NCBI RefSeq assembly: GCF_001311985.1 | Contig: NZ_BBCJ01000020.1 | Span: forward strand, 1-64,000 | Direction: 5' to 3' | Source of the DNA: Geotalea toluenoxydans JCM 15764 | GTDB lineage: Bacteria; Desulfobacterota; Desulfuromonadia; Geobacterales; Geobacteraceae | DNA length: 64,000 nt | Part shown: positions 40,523 through 50,465 of the stretch, piece after piece | Layout of the letters: each line of letters begins with the position of its first letter | How positions within the stretch are numbered: the stretch's first letter is position 1 | Translations under genes and position numbers: made by a program | Notes under the pieces: model-generated | The model's database searches: none | What the model saw: only the letters and a program-made list of their open reading frames with translations | Told to the model about the DNA's origin: nothing

Positions 40523-41740
40523 ATGCCTTCCCCACAGCTTCTTGCCGTCTGGGCTGCCGCTTACCGTGCCGGCCTGCTGGACAGGTCTCGAGATAAGCGG
40601 CATTTTGTCTTTACCTATGATCCGGCAGCGGAACCAACCGATGCCCAGGTGTCGCTTACCATGCCGGTGCGCCTGGAAAGCTGGACCAGCAGGGACCTTC
40701 ACCCCGTTTTCCAGATGAACCTGCCGGAAGGTGCTCTGTTGGATGCCATCCGCCGGGCCATTGCCAAACTTGCCGGCGAGAATGATCTGACCATTCTGCG
40801 GATAACCGGTGGAAACCAGGTGGGGCGGAACCGCTTTTCCCTTCCAGGCGATGGGGCACCGGGAGTTGTGGAGACTCCTGAATCGTTGGACGAGTTGCTC
40901 TCCTATCCCAACACCGAAGAGTTGTTCACTGAGTTGGTGTCACGCTATGCCCTGCGGTCTGGGGTGTCGGGAGTTCAGCCGAAAGTGCTGCTTGAGGCAT
41001 CAGAACGGGCAACGGCAACTGTCGGTGGATTTATAGTCAAGTCATGGGGGGGCGAATATCCCCAATTGGCGGCCAACGAGTTTTTCTGCATGACTGCCGC
41101 CAAGAACGCCGGGCTGCCGGTGCCTGAGTTTCATCTTTCCGACAATGGCGGGCTGTTCGTCATGAAACGGTTCGACGTGGGAGAGAACGGACTTCCGCTG
41201 GGGTTCGAGGACATGTGTGCCCTGCAGGCACTGGGCACGGCCCAGAAATACAGCAGTACCTACGAACGGATAGCCCGGAGCATCAGGGACTTCGTCTCCG
41301 GAGAGCACCTGCAGGCTGCGCGGGAGCAGTTCTTTGCTTCACTGGTCCTGTCGGTCATGGTGCGAAACGGCGATGCTCATCTGAAGAATTTCGGAGTGCT
41401 GTATGAACGGCCGGGCGCGCCGGTGAGACTCGCGCCGGTGTATGACGTGGTTACGACCGTAGCCTATATCTCCAAGGATGTACCGGCCCTGTCCATTGCC
41501 GGTACCAAGAGATGGTGGTCCAGAAAGATGCTGGAAAAGTTTGGCGTTGCCCATCTCGCACTGCCGGTCGCCAAAGTCGGGCAGATTCTCGAACAAACGG
41601 CAGAAGCGGTGAACGAAACCATGCCGCTGCTTTCAGCTTACAAGAAGGATCACCCGGAGTTCCGGGAAGTCGGCGGACGGATGTTGGCTATCTGGACTGA
41701 AGGAGTTTCCGAGCTGGCAACGGCAAAGGCCGCCTTTTAG
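40523..41740 (+). CDS. hipA: HipA-type serine/threonine kinase toxin
   Basis: This 405-residue kinase belongs to the HipA family, whose studied members phosphorylate tRNA synthetases and induce dormancy. The ATP-binding SGVQPK loop, the catalytic aspartate region VRNGDAHLKNFG and the metal-binding APVYDVVTT are intact, so an active toxin is expected. The N-terminal subdomain (FQMNLPEGALLDAIRRA) is also typical. AAAAAAAGGAATAG lies before the ATG. The stop codon falls inside a terminator hairpin. A second toxin-antitoxin locus follows immediately. Confidence 0.9.
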   Translation: MPSPQLLAVWAAAYRAGLLDRSRDKRHFVFTYDPAAEPTDAQVSLTMPVRLESWTSRDLHPVFQMNLPEGALLDAIRRAIAKLAGENDLTILRITGGNQVGRNRFSLPGDGAPGVVETPESLDELLSYPNTEELFTELVSRYALRSGVSGVQPKVLLEASERATATVGGFIVKSWGGEYPQLAANEFFCMTAAKNAGLPVPEFHLSDNGGLFVMKRFDVGENGLPLGFEDMCALQALGTAQKYSSTYERIARSIRDFVSGEHLQAAREQFFASLVLSVMVRNGDAHLKNFGVLYERPGAPVRLAPVYDVVTTVAYISKDVPALSIAGTKRWWSRKMLEKFGVAHLALPVAKVGQILEQTAEAVNETMPLLSAYKKDHPEFREVGGRMLAIWTEGVSELATAKAAF

Positions 41741-41753
41741 AGAGGCGGCTTTA
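41727..41753 (+). terminator. Terminator overlapping the hipA stop codon
   Basis: GCCGCCT and AGGCGGC form a 7-bp stem whose loop contains the TAG of hipA; a short TTTAG follows. The T tract is weak. Confidence 0.55.
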
Positions 41754-41758
41754 GCTGC

Positions 41759-41870
41759 ATGTGTCGGGGCGACAGATTGGCAGGACTAGCATATCAATTA
41801 TCAGTGGAGAATATGCTTTGTCTGGCGCGATAACAGCGCTTATCAAGTGGAGATAGTGGACTATCACTGA
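41759..41870 (+). pseudogene. higB: Remnant of a HigB (RelE-superfamily) toxin gene
   Basis: Only the C-terminal third of HigB is recognisable. One frame reads GDRLAG and the next reads INYQWRICFVWRDNSAYQVEIVDYH followed by TGA at 41868-41870, which matches the usual HigB ending (QWRICF.W, VEIVDYH). A shift near 41793 separates the two. The N-terminal half is absent: the sequence before 41759 is already the hipA terminator. The intact higA antitoxin begins 24 bases downstream in the normal higBA order. The loss of the toxin's 5' half cannot be explained by a single base error. Confidence 0.72.
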
Positions 41871-41893
41871 GCAAGCTCAGGCACGGAGTGATT

Positions 41894-42199
41894 ATGAGTA
41901 AACGAGATTTTTCCCCCATACATCCAGGTGAAATCCTACGCGAGGAGTTTTTGATCCCACTGGGTGTCAGCCAGTATCGCCTTGCAAAAGAAATACATGT
42001 GCCGGCGCGGCGGGTCAACGAAATCGTTTTGGAGAAGCGCGGTATTTCTGCGGATACAGCCCTTCGTCTCGGTCGTTACTTTGGTACGAGCGCACAGTTG
42101 TGGATCAATCTGCAAGCCCGATACGATCTGGAAGTTGCCCGTGAAGCTATTGAGGACAAACTGGAGCAGGAGATAAAGCCGTTCAGTAGAGCGGCCTGA
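41894..42199 (+). CDS. higA: HigA-type antitoxin (XRE helix-turn-helix)
   Basis: This protein of about 101 residues begins MSKRDFSPIHPGEILREEFL, the characteristic HigA/VapI opening. A helix-turn-helix (SQYRLAKEIHVPARRVNEIV) and the FGTSAQLWINLQARYDLE segment follow. CGGAG lies five bases before ATG 41894, preferred to GTG 41888. HigA neutralises and co-represses HigB. Here the toxin is a remnant, so this copy may be orphaned and could act only as a repressor or as protection against another HigB. Confidence 0.88.
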   Translation: MSKRDFSPIHPGEILREEFLIPLGVSQYRLAKEIHVPARRVNEIVLEKRGISADTALRLGRYFGTSAQLWINLQARYDLEVAREAIEDKLEQEIKPFSRAA

Positions 42200-42224
42200 A
42201 ATATGCGATCCTTCCAGAGCCTAA

Positions 42225-42258
42225 AAGGCCGCCCTTTCGTTAGAAGGCGGCCTTTTTT
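42225..42258 (+). terminator. Rho-independent terminator of higA
   Basis: AAGGCCGCC and its complement form a 9-bp stem around a 12-base loop, followed by TTTTTT. Confidence 0.9.
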
Positions 42259-42802
42259 GTTACCTTACGTCTTACAACCTACTTGTGTAAGCTCGTGGCA
42301 CGTCTCCACACATCAACCCCGCCAATTAGTCCCGCTGTAAAAATTATTTTATACCAATAAGCCAAAAAATGACTCTGTAAGGTCCTTTTTCCGTATTTGT
42401 AACCTCCTGAAATTTCTAGATGCTCATATGACCGGTGTAAAGAAATTTTACACTGTAAAAATTTTTTACACTTTTTTCTAATTGATTTTTTTTCTTTGGT
42501 TGTGCTAGGGGGTAATCTCCTTGTTTAAGGCAAGTCTGCTGCGCGGGTGGTTTCAGCAGTTCTCAACAGTAGCGGGTTGATTTTGCCAAGAGCGTCTGTA
42601 TGGATGGGTGCCGAACAACAACTCTATCAAGTGCTGGAGTCATCGATGCAGCAGAGCTTTGTGTTATTACAGCTGAATCTGTTCGAGCGACTAAAACTGG
42701 GAAGCCTCTTCTACACGCCGAATATAAAGGTTTGGCCGCAATTGGTGCTGGTGCAGAAGCAATTAGAAAGCGGGTTGATATGTTTTGTAAAGGGGGAGTG
42801 TG
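42259..42802 (+). promoter_or_regulatory. 544-base AT-rich leader with TGTAAA/TTTACA palindromes
   Basis: Two adjoining inverted repeats lie at 42435-42453 (GTGTAAA, five bases, TTTACAC) and 42454-42470 (TGTAAAAATTTTTTACA). A related TGTAAAAATTATTTTATA lies near 42335. These look like tandem operator sites ahead of the surface-protein block. A 68-codon frame at 42600-42806 ends where the large gene begins, but it has no clear ribosome-binding site and is not annotated as a gene. No other feature is supported. Confidence 0.45.
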
Positions 42803-45800
42803 TTGAGAGCTAATTATTGTTTTAGGAGCATCTTGCAAATTACTTTAATCATAATTACATACCTTTTCATGACATCGCAAAGTCAGGCTGCGGTGTCAGC
42901 ACCTGCTTCCATTAGCATCACTGGTACAACTACGCATTCTGTTAGTCTCAGCTGGTCCTCGGTCCCAGGATGTGCTTATTTGGTTGAGTATATGGGACCA
43001 GGTGCCACAACCTACACAGGTCTGGTTCTTACAACATCTGGCCCAAGTCCTTTAACCACCACTGGGGCCACTACTATTACACACAATGGTCTTAAGATGA
43101 ACAGCACCTATCAGTATCGCGTCAAAGCTTTTGATGGTGTTAGTTATTCTAACCCAAGTACAGCAATAGCCATTGGAACAACAAATGAATTACTAGCGCC
43201 AACTTCAATTTCTGTTACTGGTAAGTCATCTAAATCGGTAAGTCTCAGTTGGTCCACAGTGGCAGGCGCTGCTTATCTTGTTGAGTATGCGGGGCCAGGA
43301 GTAACAGATTTTAAGCCGTTGATTCTTACCTACTCGGGTTCAGATCCTCTTACAACAGGTGGCAGCACTATAGTCACTCACAACGGCCTCAAGATGAACA
43401 GCACCTACCAATACCGCGTCAAGTCATATGATGGATTCAACTATTCTGGTCCAAGTACGGTAACAGCAACAGCTGTAACAGACCTATTATCAGCGCCTAC
43501 GTCGATTACTGTCACCGCAAAGACTACTAGTTCGATAACTCTAGATTGGTCCACGGTGCCAGGTGCTGCCTACTTGGTTGAATATATGGGGCCGGGAGCA
43601 ACCAGTTTTACCAAGTTAATACTTCTCTATTCTGGTTCAGATCCTCTTACTACAAGTGGCGCAACAACTGTGACAATTAATAGCCTAAAACCAAGCAGCA
43701 CCTACCAATACCGCGTCACGGCTTATGATGGCTTCAATTACTCCGCGCCGAGTACGGCAACAGCAACAGGAACGACAGATACTTTGCCAGCACCTACTTC
43801 GATTAGCGTTGCTGGCAAAACGACCACTTCGATCAGCCTCAGTTGGTCTTCTGTGACAGGTGCTGCATATCTGGTCGAGTATACTGGCCCAGGGGTAACA
43901 AATTTTACACCTCTCGTTCTTACTTCATCTGGTCCAAATTCTTTGACTACGACTGGTAGCACTACTGTTACTCACCGCAATTTGCTAATGAACAGCACTT
44001 ACCAATACCGTATAAAGTCATTTGATGGCGTTAGTTATTCTGCCCCTAGTACGGCAACAGCAACCGGAACGACAGATACATTGCTAGCGCCTACTTCAAT
44101 TAGCGTTACTGGCAAAACGACCAATTCGATCAGCCTCAGCTGGGCTTCCGTGGCAGGTGCTGCATACCTGGTGGAGTATACTGGCCCAGGAGTAACAAGT
44201 TTTACCCCTCTGGTTCTTACTTCATCTGGCCCAAATTCTTTGACTACGACTGGCAGCACAACTGTGACGATTAATAATTTGCCAATGAACAGTACTTATC
44301 AATACCGTGTAAGGTCCTTTGACGGGATCAACTATTCTGCTCCTAGTACGGCAACAGCAACCGGAACGACAGATACATTGCCAGCGCCTACTTCAATTAG
44401 CGTTACTGGCAAAACGACCAATTCGATCAGTCTCAGCTGGTCTTCCGTGGCAGGTGCTGCATACCTGGTTGAGTATACTGGTCCAGGAGTAACAAGTTTT
44501 ACCCCTTTGGCTCTTACTTCATCCGGTCCGAATTCTCTTACTACCAGCGGTGCAACAACTGTGACTGTTAGCGGCTTACAACCAAGCACCACTTACCAAT
44601 ACCGGGTTAAGGCTTTTGATGGAAACAATTACTCCGCGCCGAGTACGGCAACAGCAACAGGAACGACAGATACTTTGCCAGCACCTACTTCGATTAGCGT
44701 TGCTGGCAAAACGACCAATTCGATCAGCCTCAGTTGGTCTTCCGTGACAGGTGCTGCATATCTGGTCGAGTATACTGGCCCAGGGGTGACAAGTTTTACC
44801 CCTCTCGTTCTTACTTCATCTGGTCCAAATTCTTTGACTACGACTGGTAGCACTACTGTTACACACAGCAACTTGCCTATGAACAGCACTTACCAATATC
44901 GTATAAAGTCATTTGATGGCGTTAGTTATTCTGCCCCTAGTACGGCAACAGCAGCCGGAACAACAGATGAATTGCCTGTGCCCACTAATCTAACTGCCGC
45001 GGCAGTAGCTTATGGCCAGATTCACCTGTCATGGACTGGATCCAATGGTGCAACCACATATTTCATCTACCGAAAAACGGGATTATTAGGTTCGTATGCC
45101 CAAATTGCCACGGTAAGTAGTTCATCCTTTATAGATAATGTCGCATGGGGTGACATGGAAGCTTCTGCTTACCAAGCCCGTGCATTCGATGGTGTCAATA
45201 CAACTAGCCCTTCGAATGAAGCTACCGCTCCTATGATCTTATTCTCAAATGTTGCAGGGAGTTCGCATACTGTGGAAACAGATCTTTCACAAATGAGTAC
45301 TATACAATTTACAATTGCTTCTCCTGCTACCGTCAAAATGAACATCATACTCCAAAATCAAGGCGTAGCAGGTACACCGGTATATCAGGCGTCGCAAACT
45401 CTGCCAGTGGCGGGCACATATACATTCACCTGGGATGGTAAAGATTCTACGGGAAGGGTCGTCCCCGACGAGGCGTACCTTTATACACTGCAAGCAACAC
45501 AAGGGGACCTGATAGGCTGGTATGGGCCTGTTGAGCCACAGGGTGGCGGGGCCATAACTTGTTCACAGGTTGGCACTTACGATGCTTTCCAAAACAAAAG
45601 CCAAGCCGTCAATTATTCGGTTACTCAACCTTCCAGAGTAGTTATGTATGTTGATCATCCTCAGTGGGGCGCACTTCACGAAGGGATAGCGTGGTTTCCT
45701 GCCCTTGCTGGATCAGGAACGTACATCTGGGATGGGCGGGATGCATCAGGGAAAGTATCGGCAGCAGGTGGCATAATTAGCTGTTATATACTGTCACCAA

Positions 45801-46168
45801 TGAGTGAGAATGTCATCATCACAACAGGTGACACACCCAAAATCTCTGATGTCAAAGCAGACCCTTTCCGGCTGAGTCCTGCATATGGTGAAGTTACCCA
45901 TATCAGATACACCTTGTCGCGTGATGCAAATGTCACAATATCAGTAAGGCCAAATAACGCTCAAACCCCCATCCAATTGACCCCATCTCCATTGGCACAA
46001 ACTGCTGGGACACATGAATTCGATTGGTCCTGTCTCAATTTGTCAGACAGCACAGGAAAGAGTTTCTCGTTGTCGAAAGATGGCTATTATACTTTTACCA
46101 TAAATGCGGTAAATCCAGTTACAGGCAGTCAATTCACAGCATACGCTAATATTGAAGTGAAATATTAG
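42803..46168 (+). CDS. Secreted protein with eight fibronectin type III repeats and FlgD-like Ig domains
   Basis: This protein of about 1,121 residues is exported by an N-terminal signal peptide (SILQITLIIITYLFM, cleavage near SQSQAA). Eight fibronectin III domains of about 99 residues cover residues ~32-815, each with APTSI, SLSW, AAYLVEY and STYQYRV marks. The rest holds three FlgD-type Ig segments with the TFTWDGKD, YIWDGRD and EFDWSCL motif. TTG 42803 is preferred to GTG 42800 because AGGGGGAG is too near the latter. It is a surface or extracellular adhesin-like protein. Its base composition is more AT-rich than the core genes. It heads a run of exported proteins on the same strand. Confidence 0.85.
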   Translation: MRANYCFRSILQITLIIITYLFMTSQSQAAVSAPASISITGTTTHSVSLSWSSVPGCAYLVEYMGPGATTYTGLVLTTSGPSPLTTTGATTITHNGLKMNSTYQYRVKAFDGVSYSNPSTAIAIGTTNELLAPTSISVTGKSSKSVSLSWSTVAGAAYLVEYAGPGVTDFKPLILTYSGSDPLTTGGSTIVTHNGLKMNSTYQYRVKSYDGFNYSGPSTVTATAVTDLLSAPTSITVTAKTTSSITLDWSTVPGAAYLVEYMGPGATSFTKLILLYSGSDPLTTSGATTVTINSLKPSSTYQYRVTAYDGFNYSAPSTATATGTTDTLPAPTSISVAGKTTTSISLSWSSVTGAAYLVEYTGPGVTNFTPLVLTSSGPNSLTTTGSTTVTHRNLLMNSTYQYRIKSFDGVSYSAPSTATATGTTDTLLAPTSISVTGKTTNSISLSWASVAGAAYLVEYTGPGVTSFTPLVLTSSGPNSLTTTGSTTVTINNLPMNSTYQYRVRSFDGINYSAPSTATATGTTDTLPAPTSISVTGKTTNSISLSWSSVAGAAYLVEYTGPGVTSFTPLALTSSGPNSLTTSGATTVTVSGLQPSTTYQYRVKAFDGNNYSAPSTATATGTTDTLPAPTSISVAGKTTNSISLSWSSVTGAAYLVEYTGPGVTSFTPLVLTSSGPNSLTTTGSTTVTHSNLPMNSTYQYRIKSFDGVSYSAPSTATAAGTTDELPVPTNLTAAAVAYGQIHLSWTGSNGATTYFIYRKTGLLGSYAQIATVSSSSFIDNVAWGDMEASAYQARAFDGVNTTSPSNEATAPMILFSNVAGSSHTVETDLSQMSTIQFTIASPATVKMNIILQNQGVAGTPVYQASQTLPVAGTYTFTWDGKDSTGRVVPDEAYLYTLQATQGDLIGWYGPVEPQGGGAITCSQVGTYDAFQNKSQAVNYSVTQPSRVVMYVDHPQWGALHEGIAWFPALAGSGTYIWDGRDASGKVSAAGGIISCYILSPMSENVIITTGDTPKISDVKADPFRLSPAYGEVTHIRYTLSRDANVTISVRPNNAQTPIQLTPSPLAQTAGTHEFDWSCLNLSDSTGKSFSLSKDGYYTFTINAVNPVTGSQFTAYANIEVKY
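43783..44970 (+). repeat. Four near-identical 297-bp tandem repeats within the Fn3 gene
   Basis: Fibronectin domains four to seven are encoded by units spaced exactly 297 bases apart, with long stretches unchanged at the nucleotide level. The same pattern, less exact, extends left to about 43190. Such identity suggests recent duplication or gene conversion. Confidence 0.85.
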
Positions 46169-46216
46169 ATTGCAAAAAATATAAACTGATTAGTTCTGCT
46201 TCAGGAGGAGACCATT

Positions 46217-46606
46217 TTGTTGTCAAATAATTTCACTAAACTTTGTATTCATAGTTTTATAATCACTGCTATTGTTTTTATGATTTGCGTTTTTATGCCG
46301 TACATTGCCAGTGCCGGCTGTCATAGGACCTGCACCTGTGATGGGACAGTGTATTCTTTTCCTTATGCGGACTACCCGGAGAATCAATATCCGACTTGTG
46401 ATGATCTTTGTTGTTCAAAAGACCCTTGTTGTGTAAACCCCTGTCAAGCCCAATGTTCACCATGGCAATGTGATAGTTGCTACAATAATCCGACACCTTG
46501 TTGTACCAATCCGAATGATCCTTCTTGTGACAACCCGGACCCTTGTTTTTTAAATCCTGATCCATGTTGCGGCAATCCCAATATGTGTTGCACTGCCGGT
46601 AATTGA
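46217..46606 (+). CDS. Exported cysteine-rich protein with PCC repeats
   Basis: This 129-residue protein begins with a signal peptide (IITAIVFMICVFMPYIASA). The mature part of about 95 residues contains more than 20 cysteines, many as pairs in (D/N)PCC units (SKDPCCVNPC, TPCCTNPNDP, PDPCCGNPNMCC). The other abundant residues are Asn, Pro and Asp. No known domain is recognised; the pattern suggests a disulfide-dense or metal-binding extracellular peptide. The start TTG 46217 lies seven bases after AGGAGGA. It is the middle gene between the fibronectin protein and the RHS protein. Confidence 0.7.
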   Translation: MLSNNFTKLCIHSFIITAIVFMICVFMPYIASAGCHRTCTCDGTVYSFPYADYPENQYPTCDDLCCSKDPCCVNPCQAQCSPWQCDSCYNNPTPCCTNPNDPSCDNPDPCFLNPDPCCGNPNMCCTAGN

Positions 46607-46656
46607 TTCGATGGAGCTGGAAGAAAAGACTATCGAATCTTTGGAGGTTTCGAGAG

Positions 46657-49600
46657 ATGGGCATCGTATACTGTAATTTTCTTAAAATAAGTGCAGCAAT
46701 GTTATTGGCTTGTACTGTGGCATTAGGCATTTGCTGCCCAGGCTGCCTCTAATATACCGATAAATTCAGTTTCCGGCGCTTCAACCATGTCGCGTACCGA
46801 TCTTGTGGTCGGTAAGACATTTCCAATCAGCGTTACTCGCAAGTACAACAGCAAGTCGGGCTATGCCAGTCCCTTGGGCTATGGCTGGGCACTTACCTAT
46901 GACAAGCAGCTCTATACCCTAACTGATAACAGCGTAATCATCCGCACCGGTCCCGGGCAAAAGAAGAAGTACACGTATTCCGGTGGTATCTTCACCTCTC
47001 CGGTCAATGACACCGGTACTCTCACCTTCAACAGTGCCGACGGCTCCTATACCTATACTGAAAAGGATGGCAGCAGTGAGGTATATGACTCCTATGGTAG
47101 GCTGGCAAGCATCAATGACGCAAAGGGCACTTCCCTTGCCTTCAGCTACGAATCTATCACCAAATCTCCCCTTAAAGGAGTTCTGCCGGCAAGTGTCGAT
47201 CAAACCACTCCGACAGTCATTGCCTACGTCTACCACCTGAGCAGGATCGATGAAAAGAACTCTTCCGGCACAGCCACCGGCAAGTGGGTGACCCTCGCCT
47301 ATGATCCAGCTACCGGTGCCCTTACTACCGTTACGGACAACGCTGGCAGAACTGTCACCTATGGCCATGATCCCCTCGGCAACCTCACCTCAGCCAACGG
47401 ATCGGGAGTTGCTCCATCTATGGCTATACCGACCCTAACAACAACCATCTCCTGACCACCACTGATGAAGGTAGTGGGGCCTACGTTAATACCTATGACA
47501 ATTACGGTCGGGTAGCCAAGCAAGTCCATGGCAAGACCACCATTGACCTTGTCTACAACACTCCAGGCCAATTGAGCACCATCACCACCACCGTCAGGGA
47601 TGCCAACGGCACGGTTCAAAGCACCGAGACCCGTACCGTTACTTTTGACAGCCAACGGCAAATCATCAACGAAAAAGATACCTCGGGGAATGAGATTCGG
47701 TATACGAGAAACACGCAGACCTGGGTGACTCGCAAAGAGTGGTGGAAAAACTGGGGCACCGTCACCGCTCCCAACCTGGTTCTCGACCATGCCATCGATT
47801 ATACCTACGACAGCAAAGGCAACACCCTGACACAAACAGAAATGGACAGTGAAACACCTGCTACCTCCACCTTTACCTACACCACTACCTACACCTACTA
47901 TCCCGATGGAAACCTCTGGACAGAGGAGAATCCACTTAATCAGGTTACCACCTACACCTACAACACCAAGAAACAGGTTCTTATCATCAATGGCCCCCAG
48001 GGGAACATTGCCAATACCTACTACTCCGATGGCAACCTGGAGACTTCAACCGATGCCGCTGGAGCGGTAACTTCTTACACCTATTATCCCAATAGCAATC
48101 TTCATACAGTGACCGATGCCAGGCTCAAGGTCACAACCTATACCTATGATGGCAATGAAAACCTTGCTTCGGTTACCGATTCGACCAACGGAGTCACCAG
48201 CTTCACCTACGACGTCAACGGCAACATGTTAACCCAGACCAGTGCCGGCAAAACCACCACCTATACCTATGACACCATGAACCGTGTCAAGACCATAAAG
48301 GACCCCCTCAACAACACCACTACCTATACCTATGACGCCAATGGAAACAGGGACACCGTCACTGATGCCAATGGCAAAGTAACGCGTTATGCTTACAATG
48401 ACGAAGGTCAGGTTGCCACTGTGACCGATGCTCTGCAAAAAGTCACTACGTATAACTACGGTGGTACCGGCTGTCCAAGCTGTGGCGGCACCGGCGGCAG
48501 TAATCTTGTTGCCCTCACTGATGCCAACGCACACACCACTGACTGGCAATACGACTTCATGAACCGCCTTGTCCATGAAACGGACCCACTGAACAAGACA
48601 ACCTACTATACCTACAACAGCAAAGGGAACCTGGACTACAAGTTCGACGCAAACGGGAACAGAATCGACTACAGCTATGATGCTCTGAAGAGGCTGACAG
48701 GCATAACCTATCCCGGTGGGGCTACCGTAACCTATACTTACGATGGCACCGGGCGCATTCACACTGTCGCCAATGGTGACGTTACCTATACTTATGGCTA
48801 TGATGCCGCAGGACGGACCACTTCCGTCGCCGATTCTCGTGGATATACGGTTGACTATGAGTACGATGCTGCCGGCAGGCGGACGAAAATGACTGTCCAA
48901 AAAGGGACAGCTGACGAGCGGATATTCACCTATACCTATGACGACGCCAACCGGCCCACGGGTATCACCTCCAGTGCCGGGTCTTTCACCTATGCCTATG
49001 ATGCCGCCGGGCGCAGGAGCTCGCTTGCCTACCCCAACCAGATAACCGCCACCTATGCCTATGACGATGCCGGAAGGCTCACCGGTCTTACCCATGCCGG
49101 GTCAGGTTCTACAATTGCTTCCTTTGGTTACACCTTGGATAACGTGGGGAACCGGCTGAGTAAAACCTCAACCGAGACGGAGCAGTACCAGTACGATGAC
49201 ATCTACCGCTTGCTCTCAGTGACTTCCAGCAAGCCGGAAAGCTTTACCTACGATAATGTCGGCAACCGTCTGACCGGCCCCGGCAACAAGGATACCGCAT
49301 ATCTTTATAATGCCGAAAACCAGATGACCCACGGACGGCAGTTTACCTATGCCTATGACAATAACGGCAACCAGATATCGCGAACCCTTCCCAATACACC
49401 AACTGCTGCCGGCAAGTCCTGGACGCTGAACTGGGACTATGAAAATCGGCTGAAGTCCATGGTGAGAGTAAACGGCAGCGAGACCAGGACCATCAACTTC
49501 AAGTACGATCCCTCAGGACGGCGCATTGAGAAACATGTGGTTATTAGCCTTGATGGAACCCCAGCAACCACCACGACCAGTACCTGGAAATACGTCTACG

Positions 49601-50442
49601 ATGGCGACAATATAGTCCTTGAAATCCTTACCGACGCCAGCGGCACGACCAAGACCTACTACACGCAGGGTGCGCGCATTGATGAGCACCTGGCGTTGGA
49701 GAGGAACGGACCGTATTACTACTACCATGCCGACGGGCTTGGCAGCGTCGCTAGTATCACTGATGCCAATCGAACCATCGTGCAGAGCTATACCTATGAT
49801 TCATTCGGCATGCCAAAACCCGCCAACAACACCTTCGTCGACAGCTATACCTATACGGGCAGAGAGTGGGATAAGGAGACAGGACTGTATTACTATAGAG
49901 CCAGGTACTATGATTCTATAGAGGGGAGATTTATCCAAAAAGATCCAATTGGCTTTCAGGGTGGCATAAACCAATTTATATATACCTTAAATAATCCTGT
50001 CACGCATACAGACCCGAAAGGTTTGGCTACGTGGGTAGGTGGTGAAGCTTCAGGGGGCGTTAATATAATACTTCTTGGAGCCGGTGGCGGTTTCGGAACG
50101 TTGACAAACGTTTCAACAGGTGAAGCTTGTATAGTAAGTCTCAAGTGTGGAAAGATAGGCCCTGGAATAATTGCAAGTGGTGGTACCAAGGCAATAGGTT
50201 CTGTATGTGGCCCTCGTTGCGGGAAAGACATAGGTGGGCTAAATGTATCCTTTGCTTTTGAAATAATTGCGCCAGGGGTACCTGGCCTTGGCGGAAATGT
50301 AGGCTATGGAGGAGGTGTTGGTGGTGGTGTTGGCGTTGGTCCAGAAGGAGGAGGCGGTTTTTTCATAGGGATCGAGCTTTGCTGGGTTTCTGTAAAAAAA
50401 TGTTGGAATACTCCAAAGGAATGTAAACAATGCAGCAATTAG
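46657..50442 (+). CDS. RHS/YD-repeat protein with variable C-terminal domain, frameshifted
   Basis: The protein is about 1,261 residues after repair. A signal peptide (ISAAMLLACTVAL, then AQAAS) becomes continuous if one G is removed near 46726. A DUF6531-like start (VSGASTMSRTDLVVGKTFP) and about 20 YD repeats (TYTYDANGNRDTVTD type) follow. A second break lies near 47405. The RHS core closes with GLYYYRARYYDSIEGRFIQK, DPIGFQGGINQFIYTLNNP and DPKGL at about 50025. Beyond the core are about 138 residues unrelated to it, rich in glycine (GGGVGGGVGVGPEGGGGF) with eight cysteines. This layout is that of polymorphic toxins whose tip domain carries the activity; which activity is unknown. Confidence 0.85.
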
Positions 50443-50465
50443 GTGTCTATAAAAAGGGGAAGCAA

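Noticed and set aside
42600-42806. 68-codon plus-strand frame ending where the fibronectin gene begins
   Set aside because: No ribosome-binding site, no recognised domain, and it lies in a leader with operator-like palindromes. Composition is not clearly protein-like, so it is only mentioned in the leader entry.
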